64,000 nucleotides of DNA from Alkalihalophilus pseudofirmus OF4 (GTDB lineage: Bacteria; Bacillota; Bacilli; Bacillales; Bacillaceae_D). The stretch is from the NCBI RefSeq assembly GCF_000005825.2, contig NC_013791.2, forward strand, positions 3,162,001 to 3,226,000. Reading direction: 5' to 3'. This document shows positions 48,682 through 58,313 of this stretch, piece after piece; position 1 is the stretch's first letter, and the number at the start of each line of letters is the position of its first letter. A model generated the notes under the pieces. It worked only from the letters and a program-made list of their open reading frames with translations, had not been told where the DNA came from and made no database searches. Both the position numbers and the translations under genes were made by a program.

Positions 48682-49959
48682 TCACATAAACCTAAGAAGG
48701 AAGAGTGATATATCCTCAAATAGTATAATCAGCACGGATGCGATCAATAGCATAATAATGTATGGCGGAGTCCCTCTAATAACATCTAAGTATGACTTAT
48801 TAAAGACGGCACTCGCCGTAAAGATATCAACTCCAAATGGCGGGGTAGCTGAACCTAGCGCCGCTTGGAACGTAATCACTACTCCAAGATGAACAGGATC
48901 GACACCGGCTTGAACAGCAACCGGATAGAAGATCGGAGTCAAGATTAAAATAACAACGATTGGATCGACAAACATACAGCCGATAAAGAAGAAGATCGCC
49001 ACAATTAATAAAACTTGAAGCGCAGTCGGATCAGCAGGAATAACTGTCTCTGTTAATAGTCTTGGAATTCTTGCGTATGAAATCAACCAAGAAAACGCCT
49101 GCCCTGCTGCTACCAAGATAAAGACCGCTGCTGTTACGAGTCCAGTAGATAGAGCAATTTTTGGAATATCAAACACCTTGATCGAACGGAAAATAAGCAC
49201 TTCTAAGATCAAGGCATATAAAACTGAAATCCCTGCTGCCTCTGTTGGACTGAAATGACCGAAATAAATACCCCCGACAATAATGACTGGGAATCCGAGC
49301 GGAAACAATGCACGCACTGTCGTTTTCCCGCGGTCTCTCCAGCTCATTTTTTCTCCAAGTGGAATATTGAATATTTTCGCATGGATGTAGCTGTAAATAG
49401 CGAACATTAAGAAGATTAAGACACCAGGACCTATACCTGCGATAAACAAGTCGCCAACAGATACATTCGGTGCTGCTAGTGCGTATATAATCATCCCAAT
49501 ACTTGGCGGAATCAATAACGCCACATCACTTGCATTAATAATTAAAGCGATGGCACTGGAATCTTTGTAACCTACTGATAATAGCCGCTTTCTCATTGGT
49601 TTACCGATTGCTACAACTGTTGCTTGAGTAGAACCTGAAATCGATCCAAAAAGTGTACAAGCGGCTGCCGTTGTTATGGCATACCCTCCTCGAACATGTC
49701 CGACAAAGGAACCAACAAAATCTAATAGCCGTTTCGATGTTTTTCCTGTAGACATAATGTCTGCTGCAAAGATAAACAACGGAACCGCTAATAGCACATA
49801 AGAGGAAATACCCTCCATCATTTGTTGTACCAGAAAAATCGGATCAACATTCGGCATGAAAAAGAGGATGACAACAACAGAAGCGGCAAGCATTGGGATC
49901 ATCATCGGAAACCCAAGTGCCAGCAAAACGATCATAACTGTTAACATTGTTGCTACCAT
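48682..49959 (-). CDS. TRAP transporter large permease (DctM)
   Basis: 425 aa, 11-13 membrane spans. DctM pattern: AVPLFIFAADIMSTGKTSKRLLDFVGSFVGHVRGGYAITTAAACTLFGSISGSTQATVVAIG, DVALLIPPSIGMIIYALAAPNVSVGDLFIAGIGPG. It forms the Na+-coupled translocation subunit. Sits between dctQ and dctP genes with short gaps (31 and 62 bp). Confidence 0.95.
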   Translation of the reverse strand: MVATMLTVMIVLLALGFPMMIPMLAASVVVILFFMPNVDPIFLVQQMMEGISSYVLLAVPLFIFAADIMSTGKTSKRLLDFVGSFVGHVRGGYAITTAAACTLFGSISGSTQATVVAIGKPMRKRLLSVGYKDSSAIALIINASDVALLIPPSIGMIIYALAAPNVSVGDLFIAGIGPGVLIFLMFAIYSYIHAKIFNIPLGEKMSWRDRGKTTVRALFPLGFPVIIVGGIYFGHFSPTEAAGISVLYALILEVLIFRSIKVFDIPKIALSTGLVTAAVFILVAAGQAFSWLISYARIPRLLTETVIPADPTALQVLLIVAIFFFIGCMFVDPIVVILILTPIFYPVAVQAGVDPVHLGVVITFQAALGSATPPFGVDIFTASAVFNKSYLDVIRGTPPYIIMLLIASVLIILFEDISLFLLRFM

Positions 49960-49990
49960 GTACGTTCCTCACAATCTATTTTGTTATTGA

Positions 49991-50506
49991 TTACGAGTAA
50001 TCTTTTTTATCTTGTGCTAAGTACACATCTTTTTCTTTTATATTAATCCACATATTTCGTAAAAACTGGATGCCTCCTAATGTAAAGCCGATTGGTAAAA
50101 AGATGGCCATCATATAAACTGGCATTTGCATGGATGTCGTCACACGCCCAGTTCCGTGAACAGATAAGAAATACCCGTATGAATAATAGGCTAAGATAAA
50201 AAGAATAACTGCTGTAACGGCAGGAATAAAGATCGCAAGCCCTTTTCTAATAGGATACGGAGCTAGATCAAAAAATGCTGACATGCTGATATGGCGGCCT
50301 TTTCTAGCTGCGTAGCTGATGCCGATAAACGTTGCGATAATTACCGCCATTTGACTTACTTCATTGGCAAAGGACCAGCTGCTCCCAAAGATCGAACGGC
50401 TTAAAACATTTCCTACAACCATAACGGCTATAATGATAATGGAATAACTAAGAATATATTCTTCTAGCTTCATCAACCCGTAATCAAGCTTTCGAATGAC
50501 GTTCAA
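49991..50506 (-). CDS. TRAP transporter small permease (DctQ)
   Basis: 171 aa, four membrane spans. SRSIFGSSWSFANEVSQMAVIIATFIGISYAARKGRHISM is the DctQ signature region. Pairs with DctM in the membrane. First gene of the operon; no regulator lies beside it. Confidence 0.93.
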   Translation of the reverse strand: MNVIRKLDYGLMKLEEYILSYSIIIIAVMVVGNVLSRSIFGSSWSFANEVSQMAVIIATFIGISYAARKGRHISMSAFFDLAPYPIRKGLAIFIPAVTAVILFILAYYSYGYFLSVHGTGRVTTSMQMPVYMMAIFLPIGFTLGGIQFLRNMWINIKEKDVYLAQDKKDYS

Positions 50507-50854
50507 GCAAAATTTCCCCCTTTCTAAATAAGTGTTTAAACAAGTTAAATCAGCATGTAAAAACTTGAAAAAGAATAAAAAAGAATCACTTACTAAAAAT
50601 CATACTGGAAAGAAGTTTCCACCACAAACGTGATATCTACGTATATTTCCGGATGTCATAGGATGAGACAGGTTCTCGAAAGGTCACCAGAATGATCTGT
50701 CTATATACTAGCCACATCGCTTAAATATTCAGAATTTCAGAACTTCACACAGGAATTTAGTCCCATAAAAATACATATATCTCATATCTTTTCTTAAAGT
50801 TATTATTCCTGCATAAAAAAAGAGCACCTATCACGCAGGTGCTCCAAAACGATC
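50507..50854. other. Intergenic region between TRAP operon and pepA
   Basis: No gene seen. Holds the TRAP promoter region, a decayed family-B repeat fragment (about 50632-50680, ATATCTACGTATATTTCCGG), and the pepA terminator at 50816-50846. Confidence 0.5.
50816..50846 (-). terminator. pepA terminator
   Basis: GGAGCACCTGC / GGTGCTC stem; read leftward GAGCACC pairs with GGTGCTC, followed by TTTTTTTATG. Confidence 0.8.
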
Positions 50855-52354
50855 TTATTCAATTTCTTCACGGTTCATAGCAAGCTGTGCCAACGTTCTA
50901 GCCATCACCCCTGTGCCTCCGAGCGGGCAAAGGTTATTTGGCTTTGAATTCCAAGCAGTACCTGCAATATCAAGGTGAACCCAAGGAGTGTCTCCCGCAA
51001 ATTCACCGATAAACAAACCTGCTGTTATGCTGCCGGCTAAGCGGCCTGGGGCGTTATTTAAATCTGCTACATCGCTCGTTTTCAACATATCGCGATACGG
51101 CTTATAGCTAGGCAGACGCCAGATCCACTCACCTGTTTCAACAGATGCTTCTAACACTTCTTCCATAAAGCTCTCATTATTAGTAACTGCCCCTGTCGTA
51201 CAATCTCCTAGTGCAATTAATACAGCACCTGTAAGAGTCGCTACATCTACTAAATTCGTAGCTCCTAATTGCTTAGCATAAGCTACTCCATCTGCTAGAA
51301 TTAAGCGTCCTTCTGCATCGGTATTACGAACCTCGATCGTTTTGCCATCCATTGCCCGGATAACATCGCCTGGCTTCAGTGCAGAACCGTTTAACATATT
51401 CTCAGAGGAAGGAATGACCGCTAACACATTTACATCCGGCTTCATTTCACCGATAATGTCCATTGCGCCTAAAACAGCTGCCGCTCCTCCCATGTCCATT
51501 TTCATTTGATGCATATTTTCACGAGGCTTAATTGAGATACCACCTGAATCAAACGTTAAGCCTTTTCCAACAAAGCCTAACACATCATCCCATGTCTCTT
51601 TCGCTTGATATTTTAAGACAATCATTTTAGGCGGTTCATCGCTTCCTTTTGCTACCGCAAGAAGCGCGCCCATACCAAGTTTCTCCATGTCTTCTTTCTC
51701 AAGCACATCGTACTCAAAACCATGCTGATCCGCTAACTCTTTTGCCTCCTTAGCAAGTTCAGTCGGAGTAAGCAGGTTACCTGGAATGTTAATGAGTTTA
51801 CGCGCACGGTTTGCCCCTTTTCCGTAAGCAAAACCGCAATCAGCTGCTTCCACTAACCCTTCTGTTCCTGAAACCGCATAGAATGTTACTTCTTCAATAG
51901 ACACATCCACTTCATTTGTTTTTTCTTTATAATCCGCTACTTGGTATGTACTTAATGCTAATGATTCTCCTGCTAACACTGCCAAATCCTCAAGCTCAGC
52001 AGCCTCTGAGCGAAAGCTATCAAGATCAATAGCAATGTTCTTTGAGCGGTCACTTCCCGCTTTCTTCCCTGCAGCAGCAAATACTTCACGCAGACCTTCA
52101 GCGTCCAATTCTTCTTCTTTGCCAAGTCCAACGATATAAATGACATCACACTCAATCTTTTGTAATGTATAAAGCGGTGTAACTTTACCTCGTTTTGTTG
52201 AGATCTTCTTATTTTTCTTTAATGTTGTTATTTGACCATCTAAAAATCCGTCCACTTCTTGAGCCGTATTCGTTAACTGTTTCTTTTCAAATAACCCGAT
52301 AATGAGGGCATCATGCTTTGCCGCTTGATCGTAAGATTGCTGTATATTAAACAT
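50855..52354 (-). CDS. pepA: Leucyl aminopeptidase (M17, PepA/YuiE)
   Basis: 499 aa, normal length. Metal site residues in VGKGLTFDSGGISIKP, MKMDMGGAAAVLGAM and the M17 signature NTDAEGRLILADGVAYA. A hexameric, two-metal cytosolic exopeptidase that removes N-terminal residues. GGGGTTTTAAAG ribosome binding site. Divergent from yuiD, as in the yui cluster of B. subtilis. Confidence 0.96.
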   Translation of the reverse strand: MFNIQQSYDQAAKHDALIIGLFEKKQLTNTAQEVDGFLDGQITTLKKNKKISTKRGKVTPLYTLQKIECDVIYIVGLGKEEELDAEGLREVFAAAGKKAGSDRSKNIAIDLDSFRSEAAELEDLAVLAGESLALSTYQVADYKEKTNEVDVSIEEVTFYAVSGTEGLVEAADCGFAYGKGANRARKLINIPGNLLTPTELAKEAKELADQHGFEYDVLEKEDMEKLGMGALLAVAKGSDEPPKMIVLKYQAKETWDDVLGFVGKGLTFDSGGISIKPRENMHQMKMDMGGAAAVLGAMDIIGEMKPDVNVLAVIPSSENMLNGSALKPGDVIRAMDGKTIEVRNTDAEGRLILADGVAYAKQLGATNLVDVATLTGAVLIALGDCTTGAVTNNESFMEEVLEASVETGEWIWRLPSYKPYRDMLKTSDVADLNNAPGRLAGSITAGLFIGEFAGDTPWVHLDIAGTAWNSKPNNLCPLGGTGVMARTLAQLAMNREEIE

Positions 52355-52576
52355 CTTTAAAACCCCTTTCAGCTTTACATTTTGATAATGTCCACCTTAA
52401 GTATACACGATCTTCAAAATATTTCGATATTCGAAGCATAACTTTCTATGTTCAGAACAGAACGAAACGGGTATTGTATGGTATAATGGAAATCAATTTG
52501 ACTAGACAGCTACGTAGATTCACATGATCAAATAAGCAGCAAATTGCTTGTCTTACATGTGAATTCGTATTTTCAT

Positions 52577-52607
52577 AGATTCGACTCATTCGACTCATTC
52601 GACTCAA
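52577..52607 (+). repeat. Short tandem repeat ATTCGACTC x3
   Basis: Three copies of a 9-10-bp unit just upstream of yuiD, in its presumed 5' leader. They could vary in number by slippage. Confidence 0.7.
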
Positions 52608-52627
52608 TAGAAAGGAAGAACGTCTAC

Positions 52628-53104
52628 ATGGAGATTTTTCATAATTTTCCGCTTTGGGCAGCTTTATTTGCTATTTTCTTTGCTCAATTCATTAAAATTC
52701 CTCTTGCCTTTCTCCCTACGCGGAAGCTTGATTGGACACTGTTTACAAGTACAGGAGGCATGCCAAGTTCTCACTCGGCTGCAGTTACGGCTCTTTCAAC
52801 TGCCGTAGCGATTGAACACGGGATGGACTCCACAATCTTTGCCGTCGCAGCAATCTTTGGGATTATTGTTATGTTTGATGCAACAGGGGTGAGAAGACAT
52901 GCTGGTTATCACGCAACGGTTTTAAACCAGCTGGTAACGGATTTTAATAAATTGGTTTCAGAAGTGAAGTCCTGGCCTAAAAAAGAGGAAATCGAAAAGC
53001 GTAAAGAATTAAAAGAATTATTAGGTCATCAACCAATTGAAGTATTCTTTGGAGGCCTGCTCGGGATTATTCTAACGTTAATCCTACATGCCTTGATCCA
53101 TTAA
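52628..53104 (+). CDS. yuiD: DUF212 membrane protein (YuiD)
   Basis: 158 aa from ATG 52628 (GAAAGGAAGAACGTCTAC upstream; a longer frame from 52544 runs through the tandem repeat). DUF212 pattern: AQFIKIPLAFLPTRKLDW, STGGMPSSHSAAVTALSTAVA, FDATGVRRHAGYHATVLN. The PSSH...R motifs resemble acid phosphatase/vanadium haloperoxidase relatives. Function unproven. Place next to pepA matches yuiE-yuiD. Confidence 0.9.
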   Translation: MEIFHNFPLWAALFAIFFAQFIKIPLAFLPTRKLDWTLFTSTGGMPSSHSAAVTALSTAVAIEHGMDSTIFAVAAIFGIIVMFDATGVRRHAGYHATVLNQLVTDFNKLVSEVKSWPKKEEIEKRKELKELLGHQPIEVFFGGLLGIILTLILHALIH

Positions 53105-53177
53105 TAAAAAATTAAAGAGTAAGAGGTTTGGACATTTAGTGTTTTAATAACAATGCGAAAAAAGATGAAGCGCGCAT

Positions 53178-53315
53178 ATACACCGCTCCTGAAATATATT
53201 CCGCTTTTCGCAGGGAGCTAGTGAGCTTCCTCGGGCTTTCGCCCTGCGGGATCTCACTCCTGCTCTAGTCCCTGCAGAAGTCTACATATATTTCATCCGC
53301 TAAGGTACTTCTTTG
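53178..53315. repeat. Intergenic palindromic repeat, family B
   Basis: Same orientation as 22600-22736 (CTACATATATTTCATCCGCTAAGG end). GAGCTAGTGAGCTTCC and GGGATCTCACTCC form hairpins. Non-coding. Confidence 0.75.
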
Positions 53316-53372
53316 TATAGAAGTTATGAGGATAAATTTAATTTTGGCTCAGTTCAACCTCATTATCGCTCT

Positions 53373-53503
53373 GTTGATTGGAGCGGAAGGTACTCGACTC
53401 CTGCGGGATGTGCGTGGCCATGGGAGACCCCACAAGAGCGAAGCGATGAGGAGGCTCCCGGACCGCCCGCGGAAAGCGAGTACCTGAAGCGGAAATTAAC
53501 AAC
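53373..53503. repeat. Intergenic palindromic repeat, family A (inverted copy)
   Basis: Reverse complement of 41731-41861: CGCCCGCGGAAAGCGAGTAC and GGCCATGGGAGACCCCACA are shared. It adjoins the family B copy, so the pair mirrors the composite at 41731-42136. An 82-codon frame across it is not credible. Confidence 0.8.
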
Positions 53504-53645
53504 CACTGGACGGAGAGAGAGTTCTAAAGAAATTCTCCGTATTTTTCATCTTCCAAGTTAGACATTCGCTTATCATGGAAACACGCTCGTTTAGTCCGAG
53601 CTTTTTTTATATCCTTAACTTTTTTCTGCAAAAGGAGGTTCACTT

Positions 53646-54458
53646 ATGAGAATTGTATCTATTTGTCCTAGTAACACAGAGCTTGCTGCATACTTAGGGT
53701 TAGAAGATCAGTTGGTTGGAGTGGACGATTACTCTGATTGGCCACAGTCCATAACAACTCTCCCTCGCCTTGGCCCTGATTTATCCATCGATATGGATAA
53801 GCTTGAAGCTTTGCAGCCTGACCTTGTCCTCGCTTCCCTTAGCGTTCCGGGAATGGAGAAAAATATTAAAGAGCTTGTGCAACGAGACATCCCGCATGTA
53901 GTTTATAATCCACAGTCTCTTGATGATATCGCTTCCGACCTTATCGACCTAGGCAAACGCACTGGACGTGAAGAATATGCAAACCATGTTGTCTCCCTCT
54001 ATCAATCGATGATTTCCGATTACAAAAGCATTGCATTACAAGTAGAAAAACAAACGCTCTATTGGGAATGGTGGCCAAAACCTGTTTTTACTCCAGGAAG
54101 AACAAATTGGCTGACTGAAATCAGTTCATTAAGCGGGGGAGAAAATGCATTTATGGATAAAGAGGAAGCAAGCATCCAGACAGATTGGGAAGATGTATAC
54201 AATCGAAACCCAGACCATATCTGTCTTGCATGGGTAGGTATTCAAACAAACAAGGTGAAGCCAGAACTGCTATTGAAACGGCCTGACTGGCCAGAGCTAC
54301 CAGCAGTAGCAGAAAATCGAGTCCATGTTCTGCCTGAGCCCCTCTACTGCAGACCCTCTCCAAGGCTTTTACTTGGACTTAAAAAGCTTGCTGCAATCCT
54401 TCATCCCGAACATTTTCCAGCGGATGACGGTGTTGACCCTCTGCTTCAACAAGCATAA
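53646..54458 (+). CDS. BtuF-like cobalamin/siderophore-binding protein without signal peptide
   Basis: 270 aa. PF01497 fold pattern: MRIVSICPSNTELAAYLGLEDQLVGVDDYSDWP, LEALQPDLVLA, PGRTNWLTEISSLSGGENAF, WPELPAVAENRVHVLPEPLYCRPSPRLLLGLKKLA. It lacks any signal peptide or lipobox, and the AAAGGAGGTTCACTT ribosome binding site fixes the start at MRIVSI, so it should be cytosolic. Cytosolic relatives are common in Bacillaceae and may handle cobalamin. No permease or ATPase gene is adjacent. Confidence 0.82.
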   Translation: MRIVSICPSNTELAAYLGLEDQLVGVDDYSDWPQSITTLPRLGPDLSIDMDKLEALQPDLVLASLSVPGMEKNIKELVQRDIPHVVYNPQSLDDIASDLIDLGKRTGREEYANHVVSLYQSMISDYKSIALQVEKQTLYWEWWPKPVFTPGRTNWLTEISSLSGGENAFMDKEEASIQTDWEDVYNRNPDHICLAWVGIQTNKVKPELLLKRPDWPELPAVAENRVHVLPEPLYCRPSPRLLLGLKKLAAILHPEHFPADDGVDPLLQQA

Positions 54459-54461
54459 CAA

Positions 54462-54495
54462 ACAGGAGCTGACCTCGGGTCAGCTCCTGTTTGTT
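54462..54495 (+). terminator. Terminator after BtuF-like gene
   Basis: ACAGGAGCTGACC pairs with GGTCAGCTCCTGT around TCG, then TTG. Confidence 0.8.
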
Positions 54496-54499
54496 CATA

Positions 54500-54677
54500 G
54501 GCGCAATATTGTTTTGAATCGACACTATTGTAATTAGCATAGACGCATATAGCGGTTGAAACGACGCAATAACACCAGATAGACGCAATAAAGCTGGCAA
54601 ACGGCACAATATCCGTAAACATCAGCGCAATAAGCTCTTTAACTAACGCATAACTCTCATGAAAAAATACAATAACG
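54500..54677. repeat. 21-nt-period GACGCAAT repeat, locus 3
   Basis: Units start at 54500, 54521, 54542, 54563, 54582, 54603, 54624, 54645 and 54666, all 21 nt apart except one 19-nt step. Heads include GGCGCAATA, GACGCATAT, GACGCAATA (twice running), AGCGCAATA, AACGCATAA. The end module (RACGCATAA ... TGAAAA RATACAAT) is shared with the other two loci. It lies between convergent 3' ends; no gene. Confidence 0.85.
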
Positions 54678-54701
54678 ATTTTAGGCTTCGTCAGTAATTA
54701 C

Positions 54702-55403
54702 TTATTCATAAGACTTTTCATTTCTAAATACTTGTACAGCCTCATCTTCATTTAAAGCCATTAATTCCTCTTGAGTTAACTTTCCCTCGCCTCGTTCAAT
54801 CACATACACATCTAATTCGCGCTTGCCCCATTTATTAAATACGTCATCAACTGAATCATAGTAAAGATCAATGATATGACCTTTGATGGCTGATCCTGTA
54901 TCGGCAACTACCCCGTATCCATAACCAGGAATGTAGAGGATCGTTCCGATTGGAAAAACACTTGGATCTGCGGCAATCGTTGAATATAGGTCTCTATGAA
55001 CCTCCACCCCTGAATATGTAATGCCATAACTCGGGTGTCCGGGGTTCTTGCCAGTTGATTCATACCCTGCCGTATATCCGGTTGCGACCACTCGTACACT
55101 TGGATAGCGCTCCCAGTCAACAGCTTCAAAAAGACTGACAGGTGAAGCCTCCACCTCTGTTGACATCGACTTTTCCTCAATCTGCATCGTTGGAATGGCT
55201 CGCTTAAAGAAAGCTGACGCCTTTTCCATATGCTGAACTGCCGTTCGTTTAAGTTCATCATTTGTATGAGCAGCTTGTTCGCCTACCCACCGGCCAAGCT
55301 CCTGTGCCCCTACTCCTGAAAATGTTTGAAAGGTTGTAAAAAATGCTGCTAAAAATAACGTTGTCATGACCAGCCTGCGGCCAGCTTGTTTCCACGTATT
55401 CAT
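54702..55403 (-). CDS. yuiC: 3D-domain cell wall protein (YuiC-like lytic transglycosylase)
   Basis: 233 aa from ATG 55403 (GAGGAGGAGATT upstream). A signal peptide or anchor ([24 protein letters not shown]) is followed by a linker and a C-terminal 3D domain: [67 protein letters not shown], with the three conserved Asp (DTGSAIKG...HIIDLYY). By homology to YuiC/Sps it is a murein lytic transglycosylase. Synteny agrees with yuiC. Confidence 0.9.
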   Translation of the reverse strand: MNTWKQAGRRLVMTTLFLAAFFTTFQTFSGVGAQELGRWVGEQAAHTNDELKRTAVQHMEKASAFFKRAIPTMQIEEKSMSTEVEASPVSLFEAVDWERYPSVRVVATGYTAGYESTGKNPGHPSYGITYSGVEVHRDLYSTIAADPSVFPIGTILYIPGYGYGVVADTGSAIKGHIIDLYYDSVDDVFNKWGKRELDVYVIERGEGKLTQEELMALNEDEAVQVFRNEKSYE

Positions 55404-55496
55404 AATCTCCTCCTCTCTTTGAGTCATCTTGTCCCAAAGAGAGGCATTCTATTCATCTAGCCGTAAATTGTAAGAGTAGTGTAGTAAATTCCCTGC

Positions 55497-57167
55497 TTAG
55501 TCTTTCGTTTTAAAGTCGTCCATTTTAAAATGCTGAAGCTTAGCGTTAAGCTTCTTACTTACATCTGTAAGGTATTCTGCTGTGTTTGTAATTTCTTCAG
55601 TTGAGCGGAGCTGTTCATTTGTTGAAGCAGAGATTTCCTCGCTTCCGGCAGCTGTCTCCTCGGTAACAGCACTAATCTCTTCTACAATTTCAAGAACCTT
55701 ACTTGCTTTTTGTTTCGTTTCATTGGTTGTGTGAACGAGTGAATGTAATTGGGCAGACATAGCACTAGCCGCTTTCTCAATATCTTGAAAGACGGCCGTT
55801 GTGGATTGTAAGACACTAGACTGCTCCGCTTGCAGATGTTCACCATTTTTCACTGCTTCATGCGCCGCACTCATTTGCTTGGTTAAGGCATTGGTCATCG
55901 TAAAAATCTTTTTTGTTGCTTCTCTTGACTGTTCTGCTAGCTTTCTCACCTCATCAGCTACTACCGCAAATCCCTTACCTGCTTCACCAGCTCTAGCTGC
56001 TTCAATGGCTGCATTTAAGGCGAGTAAATTTGTTTGATCTGATATGCCTGATACAAGCTCGGCCATTTCTTCAATGGAATGAATATGATCTGTTAACGAA
56101 CCGACTGATGCGACCATCTGATTTGTCGCCTTTTTGTTTTCAGCTGAGATGCTCTCTTGTGCTTGTATCGCTTTTTCTCCATCTAGCACAGCAGCCGATA
56201 CTTGCTCCCCAAACTCACTAGCTGCTTCGATTGCTTCCACATTTTTATCAAATGCTGCGTCCATTTCCTCAACAAAAACGACCGTGTCTTGAAGATTTTC
56301 AGATACTTTAGCCGCTCCGCTGGCCAGCTCCTCTGTTGAGATCATAACCTGCTGACTCGTTTCTACTAACTGCGTGGTATCTTGAGTGACTTTCCCGCTG
56401 TAGGACAGCACTTCATTGCTTGTAAGACGAATGGAGTGCAAAAGCTCCTTTAATTGTTCTACCATTTGAGAGAAAGATGTAGTTAAGCGTCCGATCTCAT
56501 CATTGGTTTCTACTCGTTCAGGTTCGACCGTCAAATCACCTGATGCGACTTGTTCAGCTTGAATAGAGATCTTTTGCAGCGGAATCGTAATCGACCTTCT
56601 CGTCCAAAAGCTGATTACAAGAGATAAGGCAAACAATAATACTGCACTGATCATTGTCGTCCAAATTAATCTCTGCATAGCTGCTTCAGAGTCGCCCATC
56701 AGCTGATTATATTGATTAGTCGTTTGCACATTTAGTCGATGTAAATCATTTAACACCCCAAGGGCACGCACAGATTGACGCATAACCTCAGTCGCATTCC
56801 CAACTTCTAATGCTTCGGCTGCTGTCTGTGATAATTCCTCATACTTCCCACGAGCCGAATTAAAGATATCCTCACTTGGATCTCCCTTTAAAGCTGTCTC
56901 TAATGCATCAAACCGCTCACTCATGGTCTGTAAATGCAGGGTTGCTGCTTGTCTATTTTGCTCTGTTTGGCTGTATGCATAGTAATTTAAACTCTGCTGA
57001 CCTGTCACGACTGATGCATCTAATCGTTGCACATCAATTAATACATGCGCATAATCACGATTTGTTGATTGAAGATTGATCATGCCGAGAACAATGTAGG
57101 CAATCAACAAAACAGAAAGCCCTAAAATAGAAACGACAGGTACTAGAAGCTTATGTTTAAGTTTCAT
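55497..57167 (-). CDS. Methyl-accepting chemotaxis protein
   Basis: 556 aa. TM1 (about 8-30), a four-helix-bundle-type extracytoplasmic domain (about 31-165), TM2 (about 168-188), HAMP (about 190-242), and a signalling domain with the hairpin tip [56 protein letters not shown]. It overlaps the upstream BMP lipoprotein gene by 4 bp, so the two are co-translated. The paired binding protein probably supplies the ligand signal. Pentapeptide CheR tether not seen at the C-terminus (ends DFKTKD). Confidence 0.93.
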   Translation of the reverse strand: MKLKHKLLVPVVSILGLSVLLIAYIVLGMINLQSTNRDYAHVLIDVQRLDASVVTGQQSLNYYAYSQTEQNRQAATLHLQTMSERFDALETALKGDPSEDIFNSARGKYEELSQTAAEALEVGNATEVMRQSVRALGVLNDLHRLNVQTTNQYNQLMGDSEAAMQRLIWTTMISAVLLFALSLVISFWTRRSITIPLQKISIQAEQVASGDLTVEPERVETNDEIGRLTTSFSQMVEQLKELLHSIRLTSNEVLSYSGKVTQDTTQLVETSQQVMISTEELASGAAKVSENLQDTVVFVEEMDAAFDKNVEAIEAASEFGEQVSAAVLDGEKAIQAQESISAENKKATNQMVASVGSLTDHIHSIEEMAELVSGISDQTNLLALNAAIEAARAGEAGKGFAVVADEVRKLAEQSREATKKIFTMTNALTKQMSAAHEAVKNGEHLQAEQSSVLQSTTAVFQDIEKAASAMSAQLHSLVHTTNETKQKASKVLEIVEEISAVTEETAAGSEEISASTNEQLRSTEEITNTAEYLTDVSKKLNAKLQHFKMDDFKTKD

Positions 57168-58156
57168 TGTGCTCCCTCCCTCTTTTCTGAAATAACTACC
57201 TCACCATTAATGATTGCTTCGTTGATTTCTTCGATTTTACTTATATAGGCCTCCTCATTTACGATTCTAAACGGGGCTAAGCCAACACCTGCTTCCGCTA
57301 AACCGAAAACAACCTCCTCATCAAGATGTTGATCAGCATAAGCAACAACCGATTGATAGACTGCTTGATCTATGAATTTCATCATCGAAGTCATGACAGA
57401 ATCCTCGGCTATCACGTATTGATCACTATCTACGCCGATACTTAATACTCCTCTTTCTTGGGCAGTTTGAAGGACACCGACCCCTGTTAAACCTGCAGCA
57501 GCATATAATACATCTGCGTCTTGATCGATCATGCGACTTGCAAGTGTGGTTCCTATCTCAGGTGCCCCGAAGTCATTTGCAAACTCAATCAACACCTCAA
57601 TATCTTCTTGCACATAACGTGCACCTTGTTCGTACCCCGCAGCAAATTTATTAATAAGAGGGACATCTGCTCCACCGACAAAGCCAATCACCCCGCTTTC
57701 AGAAGCCATTGCTGCCGCTGCTCCTGCAAGAAAGCTTCCCTCATGTTCTTTAAAGGAAACAGATGCTATATTTTCTTTGTCTGACAGGTCATCAATTAAG
57801 AGAAAGTGCTGGTCTGGGTGTTTATCAGCTGTCTCTTCAAGTGCATCCTTCACCATAAAACCAAGGCCAATAATAAGATCAAAGTCCTCATTTACTAATT
57901 CTGTGAGACCTTGCTCATACGACCCAGCAGCCTCTAATTCCCGGTAATCAAACATGATGCCAAGCTCTTCCCGCGCTCTAATCAAGCCGTTAAAGGCAGC
58001 ATCACTAAATGACTGATCTCCTAGTCCGACGTCTGACAACATTATTCCAACTCTCAACTCTGTTTCGACCTCTTCTTGCACCGCCTCATTTTGGCAGCCA
58101 ACAAGAAGAAGCCCCGCTATAGCAAAAGCTGTGATTACTATCTTTTTAAAAAACAT
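57164..58156 (-). CDS. BMP-family (PnrA/Med-like) lipoprotein
   Basis: 330 aa. Lipobox LLVGCQ (Cys about 21). BMP fold: [52 protein letters not shown], and [35 protein letters not shown]. Such proteins bind nucleosides or similar ligands for ABC import, but no ABC permease or ATPase is adjacent; instead it is coupled to a chemoreceptor gene, which suggests a sensing role. Confidence 0.9.
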   Translation of the reverse strand: MFFKKIVITAFAIAGLLLVGCQNEAVQEEVETELRVGIMLSDVGLGDQSFSDAAFNGLIRAREELGIMFDYRELEAAGSYEQGLTELVNEDFDLIIGLGFMVKDALEETADKHPDQHFLLIDDLSDKENIASVSFKEHEGSFLAGAAAAMASESGVIGFVGGADVPLINKFAAGYEQGARYVQEDIEVLIEFANDFGAPEIGTTLASRMIDQDADVLYAAAGLTGVGVLQTAQERGVLSIGVDSDQYVIAEDSVMTSMMKFIDQAVYQSVVAYADQHLDEEVVFGLAEAGVGLAPFRIVNEEAYISKIEEINEAIINGEVVISEKREGAQ

Positions 58157-58274
58157 ATAAAGCCCCCACTCTTAAGAAATCTAGGTTAAATTACCTACTC
58201 CTCTTTATATAACGGTTAAAATTCTCTTAAATTGAAGTCATTTAAAATATAGTCAATTTTCAGATATAATCACT

Positions 58275-58310
58275 TCAAAAAAAGCCCTCCTTTTTTCAAA
58301 GGAAGACTTC
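58275..58310 (-). terminator. yuiB terminator
   Basis: Read leftward, AAGTCTTCCTTT pairs with AAAGGAGGGCTT (G-T and one mismatch), followed by TTTTTTG. Confidence 0.6.
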
Positions 58311-58313
58311 ACT

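Noticed and set aside
53313-53561. 82-codon frame rich in Pro/Arg across repeat family A
   Set aside because: Coding content comes from the GC-rich palindromic repeat, which recurs inverted at 41731 in another frame.
54500-54677. CRISPR array
   Set aside because: Unit period is 21 nt with 8-9 conserved bases and no spacers of CRISPR size; no cas genes nearby.
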